Part shown: piece after piece, positions 43,824 to 52,108 of the stretch
How positions within the stretch are numbered: position 1 is the stretch's first letter
Layout: each line of letters opens with the position of its first letter
NCBI RefSeq assembly: GCF_013839445.1
Contig: NZ_JACDIT010000008.1
Coordinates: 124,001-188,000 of the forward strand
From: Chthonobacter albigriseus
GTDB taxonomy: Bacteria > Pseudomonadota > Alphaproteobacteria > Rhizobiales > Pleomorphomonadaceae
Direction: 5' to 3'
Length of the DNA: 64,000 nt
Made by a program: the position numbers and the translations under genes
The notes under the pieces: generated by a model
Told to the model about the DNA's origin: nothing
What the model saw: the letters and a program-made list of their open reading frames with translations, nothing else
The model's database searches: none

Positions 43824-44609
43824 CTACTCCGGGCGGTCGTTCAGATGGCGAGATATGCTTGCGGGGTAGACGGCGTTGCCCAGGGGCGTCTCGCGGCGGC
43901 GGCAGACGTAGACCTCCTCCTCCGGATGGCCGACGATGTCGAAGCCGGCGGCGCGCAGCATCGCCTCGGCGCAGGCGCGATTCGGCACCCACCAGTTCGT
44001 GGGGTCGTCGGAATAGCGGTGCTCGATGAAGTGGAGCTTGGGATAGCCGGAGCCGTCGAAGTGGGCGGTGTCAGTGAAGGGATAGTTCTCCGCCACGACA
44101 TCGACCTGGCCGGCGCCGCGCTGCATGGACTGGAAGACCATGAGGTCGCCCGCGACGTGCTCGTGGATCAGATCTAGCGCGAGCAGCGGGTGGCGGAGGT
44201 GATAAAGGACCCCCATGAAGAGCACCACGTCGAAGCGTTCGCCGAGGGCGCCGACGTCGTAGACCGAGAGCCTGCGGAACTCGATGTCGAGGCCCTCGAC
44301 GTCTGCGGCGAAGCGGGCCTGGGCGAGATAGTCCTCGTCGAAGTCGATGCCGACCACGCGGTCGGCGCCGCGGCGCTTCATCTCCAGCGAATAGAAGCCG
44401 CCGTTGCAGCCGATGTCGAGGACGGACCGGCCGGTGAGGTCCTTGGGGATCGCGGATTCGAAGCGGCGCCACTTCACGGCGGGGTAGTCGCCTAGGAAAT
44501 GGTCCGGAGCGGTCCAGACGCCGCCGAGCTCGATGTTGTGGAACCAGGGGCCGAGCGCCTCGATGCGGGCGCGCAGGTCGTCGCGGCTGGGTTCGATCAC
44601 GGTCATCAT
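43824..44609 (-). CDS. SAM-dependent methyltransferase (DUF1698/TIGR04290-like)
   Basis: A 261-residue methyltransferase with the SAM motif VLDIGCNGGFYSLEMKRRGA (about residue 64) and VVGIDFDEDYLAQARF, preceded by GPWFHNIELGGVWTAP, a run also seen in CmoB/DUF1698-type methyltransferases. It best fits the TIGR04290 group, which recurs beside glycosidase, nucleotidyltransferase and deacetylase genes in uncharacterised glycan clusters (from memory, not searched). Tandem ATGs at 44609 and 44606 overlap the nucleotidyltransferase stop, and the glycosidase gene follows after 8 bp. The substrate is unknown; a sugar product is likely from context. Confidence 0.85.
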   Translation of the reverse strand: MMTVIEPSRDDLRARIEALGPWFHNIELGGVWTAPDHFLGDYPAVKWRRFESAIPKDLTGRSVLDIGCNGGFYSLEMKRRGADRVVGIDFDEDYLAQARFAADVEGLDIEFRRLSVYDVGALGERFDVVLFMGVLYHLRHPLLALDLIHEHVAGDLMVFQSMQRGAGQVDVVAENYPFTDTAHFDGSGYPKLHFIEHRYSDDPTNWWVPNRACAEAMLRAAGFDIVGHPEEEVYVCRRRETPLGNAVYPASISRHLNDRPE

Positions 44610-45433
44610 TCCGGTTTGTCGGTGGGGGTGGCGTGCAAGCCGGCGAAGGGTCTGCCCGTGGGCCAGCCGAGGGCGACGCGCGACCCGCTGGCGGGCGCAT
44701 CGGACGCGGCGTTGGCCTCGGCGAGCAACCCGAGGGCGGCTCGGTAGCCGTTCAAGGTGCCGACGTCGACATAAGACTCGCCGGCGGGCACGCCGACCGC
44801 CTCGCCGCCGGCCGCCAGCCAGGCGTTGATCAGCGTGCCGACGTATTCGTCGCGGCCGTCGCGGGCCCGCCAAAGCGCGTGCAGCTCGTGCAGCACACGG
44901 CCGGGCATCTTGAAGCCGCCCCAGATCCATGGGGTGCGGGCCTCCGGGCTCTTGACCTGGATTTCGACGACGCGGCCGTCCGGCTCGGTGACGACAGCGT
45001 CGAAGACCTCGGGATGGTCGACGGGAAAGAGCAGGAAGGACAGCCTGTCGTCGGGCAGCGCAGCGAAGCCCGAGCGGGGCATCCAGACCGTGTCGGGAAG
45101 GCCGACCAGGACGGGTTCGTCCGGGGCGACCAGCGGGGCGACGCGGAAGATGGCGTCGCAGAGGCCGGCCGGCGAGGGCTGCACCACGTAGGCCACAGAG
45201 GCCGAGCCGTAGGCGCCACCGTAGTATTCCAGGATGTCGGACTTTCCCGGCGCGATGACGAAGCAGATCTTGTCCGCCCCGCCGGCGATCATCCGCTCGA
45301 CCAGGTATTCGCTGACGGCGCAGGGCCGCTCCACGCCGCCATCCAGGCGGCTGCCGACGGGAAGCAGTTCCTTGGAGAAAGCGAGCGGCTGGATCCTGGT
45401 GCCGCGGCCGGCGGCGGGAACGATGCCCCACAT
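44606..45433 (-). CDS. Sugar-phosphate nucleotidyltransferase
   Basis: A 275-residue NTP_transferase that would make an NDP-sugar from sugar-1-phosphate and NTP. The signature IVPAAGRGTRIQPLAFSKE is at residues 4-22, followed by LLPVG and a GLPDTVW-type metal site near residue 114. The length is near glucose-1-phosphate thymidylyltransferases, but nucleotide and sugar preference cannot be inferred. It lies 4 bp after the upstream glycosyltransferase stop and overlaps the downstream methyltransferase start. It probably supplies the donor for the operon's glycosyltransferases. Confidence 0.87.
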   Translation of the reverse strand: MWGIVPAAGRGTRIQPLAFSKELLPVGSRLDGGVERPCAVSEYLVERMIAGGADKICFVIAPGKSDILEYYGGAYGSASVAYVVQPSPAGLCDAIFRVAPLVAPDEPVLVGLPDTVWMPRSGFAALPDDRLSFLLFPVDHPEVFDAVVTEPDGRVVEIQVKSPEARTPWIWGGFKMPGRVLHELHALWRARDGRDEYVGTLINAWLAAGGEAVGVPAGESYVDVGTLNGYRAALGLLAEANAASDAPASGSRVALGWPTGRPFAGLHATPTDKPE

Positions 45434-45437
45434 GGGT

Positions 45438-46541
45438 TCAGCCCTCCAGACGGGCGGGTTCGCGGGGAAGGATGCCGACGGGTTCGCGGTCGAGGATGGC
45501 CTCGAACTCGGCGGCGCGGTGGTCGGAGGTATGCTCGGCGAGCGCGCGGTCGCGCGCGGCGCGGGCGATGCGGGACAGGTCGGCGTCGGAAAGGTCGAGC
45601 GCCATCAGCGCATCGTCGGCGGACCGGCCGATCAGGATCTCCTCGCCGGGTTCGAAGAAGGCGTCGAGGCCGGGCCACCAGTCGCTGAGGACGGCGGCGC
45701 CACAGGCGGCGGCCTCGAAGAGGCGGCCGGAGGGGCACCAGCCGGAGCGCGCCATCGCCTCGCGCGTGACGTTGAGGGTGAGGCGGGAGGAGGCATAGAA
45801 GGCCGGATGGGCTTCGGCGGCCAGGTGGCGGACGAAGAAGATGTTGTCGCCCCACGGGAAGTCGTCCGGGTACTGGGCGCCGGCGATGACGAAGCGGCTG
45901 TCCGGCCGGCGGCGGGCGGGGGCGACGAGCAGCGTCTCCAGCGCGGCCTGCCTGTCGGCGGCGAAGGTGCCGATGTAGGACATCGCGCCGGCGAAGGCCG
46001 GATCCGGGGCGGCGGGACGATGCACGTCCGGATCGACGTGGCCATAGAGGGCGGCGGTCGCAGGGGCGCCGAGGTGGCGCTTCAGGGCATCGAGCGCCGG
46101 GCCGCCGGTGTAGCTGAGGACGAGGTCGAAGTCGGCAAGGCCGCGCGCGCCGATGTAGGGCAGGCTCTCGCCGTCGCCGAGGCGGGCCAGCGTGACGGGC
46201 GTGTCGAGGTCGTAGAAGAGGCGGCGAGGACGAGGGGCGGCGAGGACGAGGTCGGTGGCGGCGATGCCGTCCGGGCAATAGGAGGTGACCATCGCGACGT
46301 CGGCGTCGGCGAGGTGCCGCTCGGCGTGTTGGCGGAAGTCGGCGAGATCGCGGTAGAGCACGAGTTCGCCGCCGGGGATCGCGTGGTAGTCGCGGGCGCC
46401 GGCGTACCAGGAGACGTCCTTCTCGTAGAAGACCACCGTCCAGCCGCGGCGGGCGAGCGCCTTGACGAGGCCGCGCCAGAGGGTGGCGTGGCCGTTGCCC
46501 CAGGATGAGGAGATGGTGAGGCCGAAGACGACGAGCTTCAC
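45438..46541 (-). CDS. Glycosyltransferase, CgeB-like
   Basis: A 367-residue GT-B protein. The N-terminus VVFGLTISSSWGNGHATLWRG and RGWTVVFYEKDVSWYAG, the middle YDLDTPVTLARL and the C-terminal RLFEAAACGAAVLSDWWPGL resemble CgeB/DUF3880-type spore-coat or maturation glycosyltransferases. The start is GTG at 46541, overlapping the phosphatase stop (GTGA). It is one of two glycosyltransferases in the ten-gene operon, which implies at least a disaccharide or two glycosylation steps. Confidence 0.83.
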   Translation of the reverse strand: MKLVVFGLTISSSWGNGHATLWRGLVKALARRGWTVVFYEKDVSWYAGARDYHAIPGGELVLYRDLADFRQHAERHLADADVAMVTSYCPDGIAATDLVLAAPRPRRLFYDLDTPVTLARLGDGESLPYIGARGLADFDLVLSYTGGPALDALKRHLGAPATAALYGHVDPDVHRPAAPDPAFAGAMSYIGTFAADRQAALETLLVAPARRRPDSRFVIAGAQYPDDFPWGDNIFFVRHLAAEAHPAFYASSRLTLNVTREAMARSGWCPSGRLFEAAACGAAVLSDWWPGLDAFFEPGEEILIGRSADDALMALDLSDADLSRIARAARDRALAEHTSDHRAAEFEAILDREPVGILPREPARLEG

Positions 46542-47140
46542 GCGCGCTCCTCCCCGTGGACGACGTTGAGGCTGACGAGGCGGGGCGGGGCGTCGCCCAG
46601 GCTGAGGGTGGTGACCGAAGCGGGGTCGACGTCGAAGCGGTGGATGGCGGCGAGGGGAAGGCCGAGGACGTGAACGACAGCCGCCTTGATCATGTCGGCG
46701 TGGGTGACGGAGGCGACGACGCCGCCCTGGTGGCGGCGGGCGAGGACGGCGAGATGGCGCAGGATCCGCGCCTGCGCCTCGGCCATGGTCTCGCCGCCGG
46801 GGCAGCGGGCGGTGTCGCGGTCGTCGTTCCACGCTCGCCAGTCGGGGTCGTCGGCAAGGTCGTCGAAGGTGCGGCCGGTGAAGGCGCCGAAGTCGATCTC
46901 GTCGAGATCCGGGGCGATCTCGACGGCAAGTCCGTGCGGGGCGGCCACGGCCTCGGCGGTCTCCACGGCGCGCTCGCGCGGGCTGGCGTGAACGGCGTCG
47001 AGCGGCAGGCGGGCGAGCGCGTGGGCGAGCGAGCCGGCTTCAGCGCGGCCGCGGTCGCTCAACGACAGGCCGGGCTGGCGGCCGGAGAGGATATGGCCGA
47101 CGTGGCCGTGCGCGGCGTGTCGGACCAGGTGGAGCACCAT
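46538..47140 (-). CDS. Histidine phosphatase family protein
   Basis: A 200-residue branch-2-like phosphoglycerate-mutase-fold phosphatase. The phosphohistidine lies in HLVRHAAHG (His8); the usual RHG reads RHA. Later motifs are SPRERAVETAEAVAA (about residue 53), LDEIDFGAFTGRTFDDL (about 79) and the second histidine in SVTHADMI (about 147). It overlaps the inositol-3-phosphate synthase stop by one base (TGATG). Removing phosphate from inositol-3-phosphate, or from a GT product as in mycothiol assembly, is a plausible but unproven role. Confidence 0.87.
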   Translation of the reverse strand: MVLHLVRHAAHGHVGHILSGRQPGLSLSDRGRAEAGSLAHALARLPLDAVHASPRERAVETAEAVAAPHGLAVEIAPDLDEIDFGAFTGRTFDDLADDPDWRAWNDDRDTARCPGGETMAEAQARILRHLAVLARRHQGGVVASVTHADMIKAAVVHVLGLPLAAIHRFDVDPASVTTLSLGDAPPRLVSLNVVHGEERA

Positions 47141-48240
47141 CAATGCTCGGTCTCCGATGCCTCGTCGCGGCCCGCGATGAAGGCGAGCGTGCGCCGACGG
47201 GCCTCGTCGTCGGTGAACTGCACGGGCGGCGACTTCATGAAGTAGCTGGAAGGCGCGACGATCGGGCCCTTCAGGCCGCGGTCGAGGGCGAGCCTGGCGC
47301 AGCGGACGGCGTCGATGACGATGCCGGCGGAGTTCGGGCTGTCCCAGACCTCCAGCTTGAGCTCGGCGTTCAAGGGCATCCCGCCGAAGGTGGTGCCCTC
47401 CATGCGGATGTAGGCCCACTTGCGGTCGGTCAACCAGGGGACGTAGTCGCTGGGGCCGACGTGGACGTCGTCGGGATCGAGGTCGACGTCGAGCTGGCTG
47501 GTGACCGCGCGGGTCTTGGAGATCTTCTTGGATTCAAGGCGCTCGCGCTCGAGCATGTTCTCGAAGTCGGTGTTGCCGCCGAAGTTGAGCTGGTAGGTGC
47601 GGTCGAGCCGCACGCCGCGCTCGCGGAAGAGGTTGGTGAGCATGCGGTGGACGATGGTGGCGCCGACCTGGCTCTTGATGTCATCGCCGATGATCGGCAG
47701 GCCGCGCGCCTCGAAGCGGGCGGCCCATTCCGGGTTGGAGGCGATGAACACCGGCATGCAGTTGACGAAGGCGCAGCCGGCTTCCAGTGCCCGCTCGGCG
47801 TACCACTCGGCCGCCTTCTGCGAGCCGACGGGGAGATAGGAGACCAGCACGTCGGTGCGGGTCCGCTCCAGGATGGCGGTGACGTCGGCGACCGGCTCGT
47901 CGGATTCGGCGACCTTGTCCTTCAGGTACCGGCCGATCCCGTCGAGGGTGTTGCCGCGGGCGACGACGACGCCGGTGTCGGGTACCGCGGAGAAACGCTG
48001 GGTGTTGTTGGGGCCGGCGAAGATCGCCTCGGAGACGTCGCGGCCGACCTTGCGGGCGTCGACGTCGAAGGCGGAGGCCACCTCGATGTCGCCGACGTGG
48101 TAGCCGCCGAGGTCGACGTGCATCAGGCCGGGGATCGGCTCGTTGCCGCGGGCGTCGCGGTAGTAGGTCAGCCCCTGGACGAGGGACGAGGCGCAGTTGC
48201 CGACGCCGACGATGCCAAGGCGGATGGTCCTCTGGCCCAT
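47140..48240 (-). CDS. ino1: Inositol-3-phosphate synthase
   Basis: A 366-residue NAD-dependent synthase that cyclises glucose-6-phosphate to 1D-myo-inositol-3-phosphate. Family runs are [19 protein letters not shown] (residues 9-27), [15 protein letters not shown] (about 134), [17 protein letters not shown] (about 184), [12 protein letters not shown] (about 219) and [10 protein letters not shown] near the C-terminus. The size matches the bacterial/archaeal type (360-370 residues) rather than the 500-residue eukaryotic one. It is the first gene of the leftward operon, and 192 bp separate it from a divergent IclR regulator. It commits the operon to an inositol-derived product. Confidence 0.93.
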   Translation of the reverse strand: MGQRTIRLGIVGVGNCASSLVQGLTYYRDARGNEPIPGLMHVDLGGYHVGDIEVASAFDVDARKVGRDVSEAIFAGPNNTQRFSAVPDTGVVVARGNTLDGIGRYLKDKVAESDEPVADVTAILERTRTDVLVSYLPVGSQKAAEWYAERALEAGCAFVNCMPVFIASNPEWAARFEARGLPIIGDDIKSQVGATIVHRMLTNLFRERGVRLDRTYQLNFGGNTDFENMLERERLESKKISKTRAVTSQLDVDLDPDDVHVGPSDYVPWLTDRKWAYIRMEGTTFGGMPLNAELKLEVWDSPNSAGIVIDAVRCARLALDRGLKGPIVAPSSYFMKSPPVQFTDDEARRRTLAFIAGRDEASETEH

Positions 48241-48363
48241 GAAAACTCCCGGTCTCGCCGGCCGCGCCGGCGCGACCCCTCAGGCGCGCCGCGCACGACC
48301 TTGGGGGTAAGCGCTGCGGGGCAAACAGCGGTCGGCGAGAAATGTTCCGGGATCAGGGTCGAG

Positions 48364-48398
48364 AGCCCGCGACCGCATCGGGAGCGATGCGGGGGGCT
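48364..48398. other. Hairpin in the ino1-IclR divergent region
   Basis: Perfect 8-bp arms CCGCATCG (48373-48380) and CGATGCGG (48385-48392) around GGAG, with outer AGCCC/GGGCT pairs (48364-48368 and 48394-48398). It lies between the two divergent starts and could fold in either leader or bind a regulator. Evidence is base pairing only. Confidence 0.35.
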
Positions 48399-48416
48399 TG
48401 CATCCCGGCGGCTTCG

Positions 48417-48432
48417 GTTTCATAGATGAAAC
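48417..48432. promoter_or_regulatory. Perfect inverted repeat abutting the IclR start codon
   Basis: GTTTCATAGATGAAAC has 7-base arms GTTTCAT/ATGAAAC around AG and ends one base before the IclR ATG at 48433. GTTTCAT/ATGAAAC half-sites are reminiscent of IclR-family operators, so autoregulation is likely. Occupation would block the start region. A degenerate relative, GTTTACAGGTGGAAC, lies at 49245-49259 before the aldo-keto reductase gene. Confidence 0.55.
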
Positions 48433-49236
48433 ATGCGCGACGATAATCCTTCACTTTCAACCGGTGATCCCATCCTGCCGGAGGCCGACGGGGGGCGGCG
48501 GTACAGTGCGCCGGCGCTGGAGAAGGGGCTGGATATCCTGGAGGCGCTGTCGGCGAGCCGGGAGGCGATGACACTGAGCGAAATCGCCGAGGCGCTCGGG
48601 CGGAGCAAGGGCGAGATCTTCCGGATGGTGGCGGTGCTGGAGGCGCGCGGCTACATCGAGCGCGGCGACGACGACCGGTTCCGGATGGCCGGCCGGCTGT
48701 TCCGACTGGGGCTGGAACGCCCGGGCACGCGTGATCTCCTGGACGTGGCGGCTCCGGTAATGACGGCGTTCGCCGACGCGACGGGCTATTCCGCGCACCT
48801 GGCGGTGGTTTCAGGGACACAGATGGTGGTGGTGCGGCGGGCGGAAAGCGGCAGCCAGATCGGGCTTTCCGTGCGCGTCGGCTACCGGGATCCGCTCGTC
48901 ATCACCGGCTCGGGCCACTGCCTGCTCGCCTTCATGGATCCGCGGCGGCGGCACCGGCTGCTGGCGCAGATCGGCGAGGAGGACCCGCGGCTGGACATCG
49001 GGGCGCTGGTCGCCGACCTGGAACGCTGGCGGGCGCTCGGCGGCGTGCTTCGGCCATCCGGGACGATGGAGGGCTCGCAGGACATTTCCGCGCCGATCAT
49101 CGATCCGCGCGAGGGCGGCGCGGTGGCGGCGCTGACGGCGCCCTACATCCGCCTGAAGCTCCGCCCGATCGAGGCAGGCGCCCTGCTGACGCGCCTGATC
49201 GAGGCGGCAGGACGGATCTCGGCCGCGCTGGCGTGA
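48433..49236 (+). CDS. IclR-family transcriptional regulator
   Basis: A 267-residue regulator with an N-terminal winged HTH (ALEKGLDILEALSAS, TLSEIAEALGRSKGEIFRMV) and the IclR effector domain (ATGYSAHLAVVSGTQMVVVRRA, then ITGSGHCLLAFMD). It directly precedes three genes resembling the non-phosphorylative L-fucose pathway and probably controls them in response to a sugar acid or keto-sugar acid. The ATG at 48433 abuts a perfect palindrome; no ribosome binding site is obvious, because the palindrome occupies that position. Confidence 0.9.
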   Translation: MRDDNPSLSTGDPILPEADGGRRYSAPALEKGLDILEALSASREAMTLSEIAEALGRSKGEIFRMVAVLEARGYIERGDDDRFRMAGRLFRLGLERPGTRDLLDVAAPVMTAFADATGYSAHLAVVSGTQMVVVRRAESGSQIGLSVRVGYRDPLVITGSGHCLLAFMDPRRRHRLLAQIGEEDPRLDIGALVADLERWRALGGVLRPSGTMEGSQDISAPIIDPREGGAVAALTAPYIRLKLRPIEAGALLTRLIEAAGRISAALA

Positions 49237-49244
49237 GACGATCG

Positions 49245-49259
49245 GTTTACAGGTGGAAC
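49245..49259. promoter_or_regulatory. Degenerate copy of the IclR palindrome
   Basis: GTTTACAGGTGGAAC shares the GTTT...GAAC frame with the perfect repeat at 48417-48432 and lies 66 bases before the aldo-keto reductase start. It could be the pathway-gene operator of the IclR protein. The similarity is partial. Confidence 0.35.
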
Positions 49260-49324
49260 GATGGCGTGTATGTGAATCCTCCTGAGGCGGGCGCCAGATC
49301 CGCCCGTTCCAGGGAGGTTCGTCC

Positions 49325-50347
49325 ATGGCGTTCGCGACCCGCCGCATCGGCACCACCGGCCTCGTCACCACCGAATACGGATTCGGCGGCGCACCGCTCG
49401 GCAACATGTTCCGCAAGATCCCGGAAACCGAGGTCGAGGCGCTGCTGGACGGGGTCTGGGAGGCGGGCTTCCGTTTCTACGACACGGCGCCCTACTACGG
49501 CTTCGGGCTTTCAGAACGCCGGTTCGGCGACGGCCTGCGCGAGCGGCCGCGGGACAGCTATGTCCTCTCTACCAAGGTGGGTCGGCTCCTGAAGCCGAAC
49601 GCGGGCGATCATCCGGCGCGCCAGGAGTTCTGGTCGCCGATGCCGTTCGAGCCGGTCTACGACTATTCCTACGACGGGGTGATGCGTTCCTTCGAGCACT
49701 CGCTGCAGCGGCTCGGGATCGACCGGATCGACGTGCTCCTGATGCACGACATCGGCCGTGTCACCCACGGCGTACGTCACGAGGAGCTGTTCCGGATCGC
49801 GATGGACGGCGGGGCGAAGGCGCTCGGCGAGCTGCGCGACCAGGGCGTGGTGCAGGCGATCGGGCTCGGCGTCAACGAGTGGGAGGTCTGCGAGGCGGCG
49901 ATGGATTTCGCCCGCTGGGACTGCTTCCTCCTGGCGGGGCGCTACACCCTCCTGGAACAGGAGTCGCTGGCGTCGTTCCTGCCGCGCTGCCTCAAGGAGC
50001 AAGCCTCGGTAATCGTCGGCGGCGCCTACAATTCGGGCGTGCTCGCCACCGGGCCGGTGGCCGGGGCTCACTACAACTACGCGCCAGCGCCGCAATGGGT
50101 GCTGGACAAGGTCGGCCGGATCGAAGCGGTCTGCCGCGACCACGGGGTGCGGCTGCCGGCGGCGGCGCTCGCCTTCCCGCTTACCCATCCGGCCGTCGCC
50201 TGCGTCATCCCCGGCATGTCCCGGACGACGGAGCTGGCGGCGAACCTCTCCATCCTGGACGAGGCGAAGCGGATTCCCGTCGCGCTCTGGCGCGACCTCA
50301 AGGCTGCGGGCCTGATGCGCGAGGATGCGCCGGTTCCGACCGCCTGA
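49325..50347 (+). CDS. Aldo-keto reductase, L-fucose/D-threo-aldose dehydrogenase-like
   Basis: A 340-residue AKR barrel. The catalytic tetrad is visible: Asp53 and Tyr58 region in FYDTAPYYGFG, Lys84 in LSTKVG, and His in LLMHDIG (about residue 140). Its N-terminus RRIGTTGLVTTEYGFGGAPLG and overall pattern match D-threo-aldose-1-dehydrogenase/L-fucose dehydrogenase and pyridoxal dehydrogenase relatives. With the following SDR and FAH genes it would oxidise a free aldose to its lactone. The start ATG at 49325 follows AGGGAGGTTCGTCC. Direct function is inferred from the neighbours. Confidence 0.85.
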   Translation: MAFATRRIGTTGLVTTEYGFGGAPLGNMFRKIPETEVEALLDGVWEAGFRFYDTAPYYGFGLSERRFGDGLRERPRDSYVLSTKVGRLLKPNAGDHPARQEFWSPMPFEPVYDYSYDGVMRSFEHSLQRLGIDRIDVLLMHDIGRVTHGVRHEELFRIAMDGGAKALGELRDQGVVQAIGLGVNEWEVCEAAMDFARWDCFLLAGRYTLLEQESLASFLPRCLKEQASVIVGGAYNSGVLATGPVAGAHYNYAPAPQWVLDKVGRIEAVCRDHGVRLPAAALAFPLTHPAVACVIPGMSRTTELAANLSILDEAKRIPVALWRDLKAAGLMREDAPVPTA

Positions 50348-50368
50348 ACGATCGACGAGGACAGGATC

Positions 50369-51112
50369 ATGACCGATCGGCTGAAGAACAAGATCGCGGT
50401 GGTGACGGCCGCCGCTCAAGGCATGGGCCGCACCAGCGCGCTCGCCTTCGCCCGGGAAGGTGCGCGGGTGATCGCGACCGACATCAACGCGGAGAAGCTG
50501 AAGGAGCTGGAGGGCACGCCGGGGATCGAGACGCGCGTGCTCGACGTGCGGTCGGCCGAGGCGGTGGCCGCGTTCGCCGCGTCCATCCCCGCGCCGAATG
50601 TGCTCTTCAACTGCGCCGGCTTCGTCCATGCCGGGACGATCCTGGACTGCGACGAGGCGGCCTTCGACTTCTCCTTCGACCTCAACGTCAAGTCGATGTA
50701 CCGGATGATCCGGGCGCTGCTGCCGGCGATGATCGAGAACGGCGGCGGGGCGATCGTCAACATGGCGTCGGTGGCCTCCTCGGTGATCGGAGCGCCGAAC
50801 CGGTTCGTCTACGGCGCGTCCAAGGCGGCAGTGATCGGGATGACCAAATCGGTGGCGGCGGACTTCGTCACCAAGGGCATCCGGGCGAACGCAGTCTGTC
50901 CGGGCACGGTGGAGAGCCCGAGCCTGCACGACCGGATGCGCGCGCTTGGCGATTTCGACACCGCGCGCGCCGCCTTCATCGCCCGCCAGCCGATGGGCCG
51001 GCTGGGCACGCCGGAGGAGGTGGCCGAGCTCGTCGTCTACCTCTCCAGCGACGAAAGCTCCTTCATGACCGGCCAGGCGCTGGTGATCGACGGCGGCTGG
51101 TCGAACGTTTGA
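50369..51112 (+). CDS. SDR oxidoreductase, 2-keto-3-deoxy-L-fuconate dehydrogenase-like
   Basis: A 247-residue short-chain dehydrogenase. The cofactor motif reads TAAAQGMGRTSALAF (residues 13-27), NCAGFVHAGTI follows, catalytic Ser lies in NMASVASSV and Tyr/Lys in VYGASKAAV (about 149-157), ending with the C-terminal VIDGGWSNV. It lies 21 bp after the aldo-keto reductase and 93 bp before an FAH-fold hydrolase. In the non-phosphorylative L-fucose route this enzyme makes the 2,4-diketo-3-deoxy sugar acid. Dehydratase and lactonase genes are absent here. Confidence 0.85.
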   Translation: MTDRLKNKIAVVTAAAQGMGRTSALAFAREGARVIATDINAEKLKELEGTPGIETRVLDVRSAEAVAAFAASIPAPNVLFNCAGFVHAGTILDCDEAAFDFSFDLNVKSMYRMIRALLPAMIENGGGAIVNMASVASSVIGAPNRFVYGASKAAVIGMTKSVAADFVTKGIRANAVCPGTVESPSLHDRMRALGDFDTARAAFIARQPMGRLGTPEEVAELVVYLSSDESSFMTGQALVIDGGWSNV

Positions 51113-51205
51113 GGGTGGGCCGAGGCGCTCCGGTCTGCGATGATCGGCGCCGACAGATCAGGCTCCCCCCGACTTTTTTCTTCCCATAATCAGGACTTCG
51201 CATCG

Positions 51206-52054
51206 ATGAAACTTCTCCGCTACGGACCCACCGGCGCCGAAAAGCCGGGCCTGCTCGACGCCGACGGCAAGATCCGGGACCTTTCCGCCCATGTCACCGA
51301 CATCGCCGGCGACGTTCTGACGCCTGAGGGGCTCGCCCGGATCGCCGCGATCGATCCGGCGTCGCTGCCGCTGGTGGACGGCCCGGTGCGCTACGGCCCC
51401 TGCGTGGGACGGGTGGGCAAGTTCATCTGCATCGGGCTCAACTACGCGGACCACGCGGCGGAAACGGGTGCGACGATCCCCAAGGAGCCGATCCTGTTCA
51501 TGAAGGCGACGTCGGCGATCACCGGGCCGAACGACAACGTCATCATCCCGCGCGGCAGCCAGAAGACCGACTGGGAGGTGGAACTCGGCGTGATCATCGG
51601 CAAGGAGGCTCGCTATGTCTCCGAGGACGACGCGATGGACCACGTGGCCGGCTACTGCGTGATCAACGATGTGTCGGAGCGCGCCTTCCAGACCGAGCGC
51701 GGCGGCCAGTGGACCAAGGGCAAGTCGGCCGACAGCTTCGGACCGATCGGGCCGTGGCTGGTGACGGCCGACGAGGTGGCGGATCCGCAGAACCTGAAGA
51801 TGTGGCTCTCCGTCGACGGGTTGACCCGGCAGAACGGCTCGACCACCACGATGGTGTTCGGCGTGCGCACGCTGGTGTCCTACATCTCGCAGTTCATGAG
51901 CCTGCAGCCGGGCGACGTGATCTCCACTGGCACCCCCCCGGGCGTCGGCATGGGGATCAAGCCGGAGCCGGTCTACCTGAAGCCGGGCCAGGAGATCCGG
52001 CTCGGCATCGAAGGGCTCGGCGAGCAGATGCAGACAACGGTCGCGGCCGGCTGA
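51206..52054 (+). CDS. Fumarylacetoacetate hydrolase-family protein, 2,4-diketo-3-deoxy-L-fuconate hydrolase-like
   Basis: A 282-residue FAH-fold hydrolase. The metal-binding acidic residues sit in SQKTDWEVELGVIIG (Glu, about residue 115) and the neighbouring SAFTGPND-type loop SAITGPNDNV. Other markers are CIGLNYADHAAE (about 72), SADSFGPIGPWLV (about 172) and GDVISTGTPPGVGMG (about 236). The ATG at 51206 begins the conserved N-terminus MKLLRYG. It would cleave a 2,4-diketo-3-deoxy acid to pyruvate and an aldehyde-derived acid, ending the short pathway begun by the aldo-keto reductase. Confidence 0.88.
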   Translation: MKLLRYGPTGAEKPGLLDADGKIRDLSAHVTDIAGDVLTPEGLARIAAIDPASLPLVDGPVRYGPCVGRVGKFICIGLNYADHAAETGATIPKEPILFMKATSAITGPNDNVIIPRGSQKTDWEVELGVIIGKEARYVSEDDAMDHVAGYCVINDVSERAFQTERGGQWTKGKSADSFGPIGPWLVTADEVADPQNLKMWLSVDGLTRQNGSTTTMVFGVRTLVSYISQFMSLQPGDVISTGTPPGVGMGIKPEPVYLKPGQEIRLGIEGLGEQMQTTVAAG

Positions 52055-52084
52055 ACGCCGTTTCCTGAGGGTTGATGACGATGG

Positions 52085-52107
52085 ACGGCCGCCCTCAGGG
52101 CGGCCGT
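52085..52107. terminator. Bidirectional terminator between convergent genes
   Basis: ACGGCCGCCC (52085-52094) and GGGCGGCCGT (52098-52107) are perfect 10-bp arms around TCA. It sits between the hydrolase stop (52054) and the Sel1 stop (52109 on the other strand), where both transcripts would end. The T content is short (TTT, 52107-52109). Confidence 0.7.
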
Positions 52108-52108
52108 T

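Noticed and set aside
38987-48240. Full mycothiol biosynthesis
   Set aside because: No MshC-like cysteine ligase is encoded in the operon or elsewhere in the window, and mycothiol is known from actinobacteria, not proteobacteria. Only the logic is similar.
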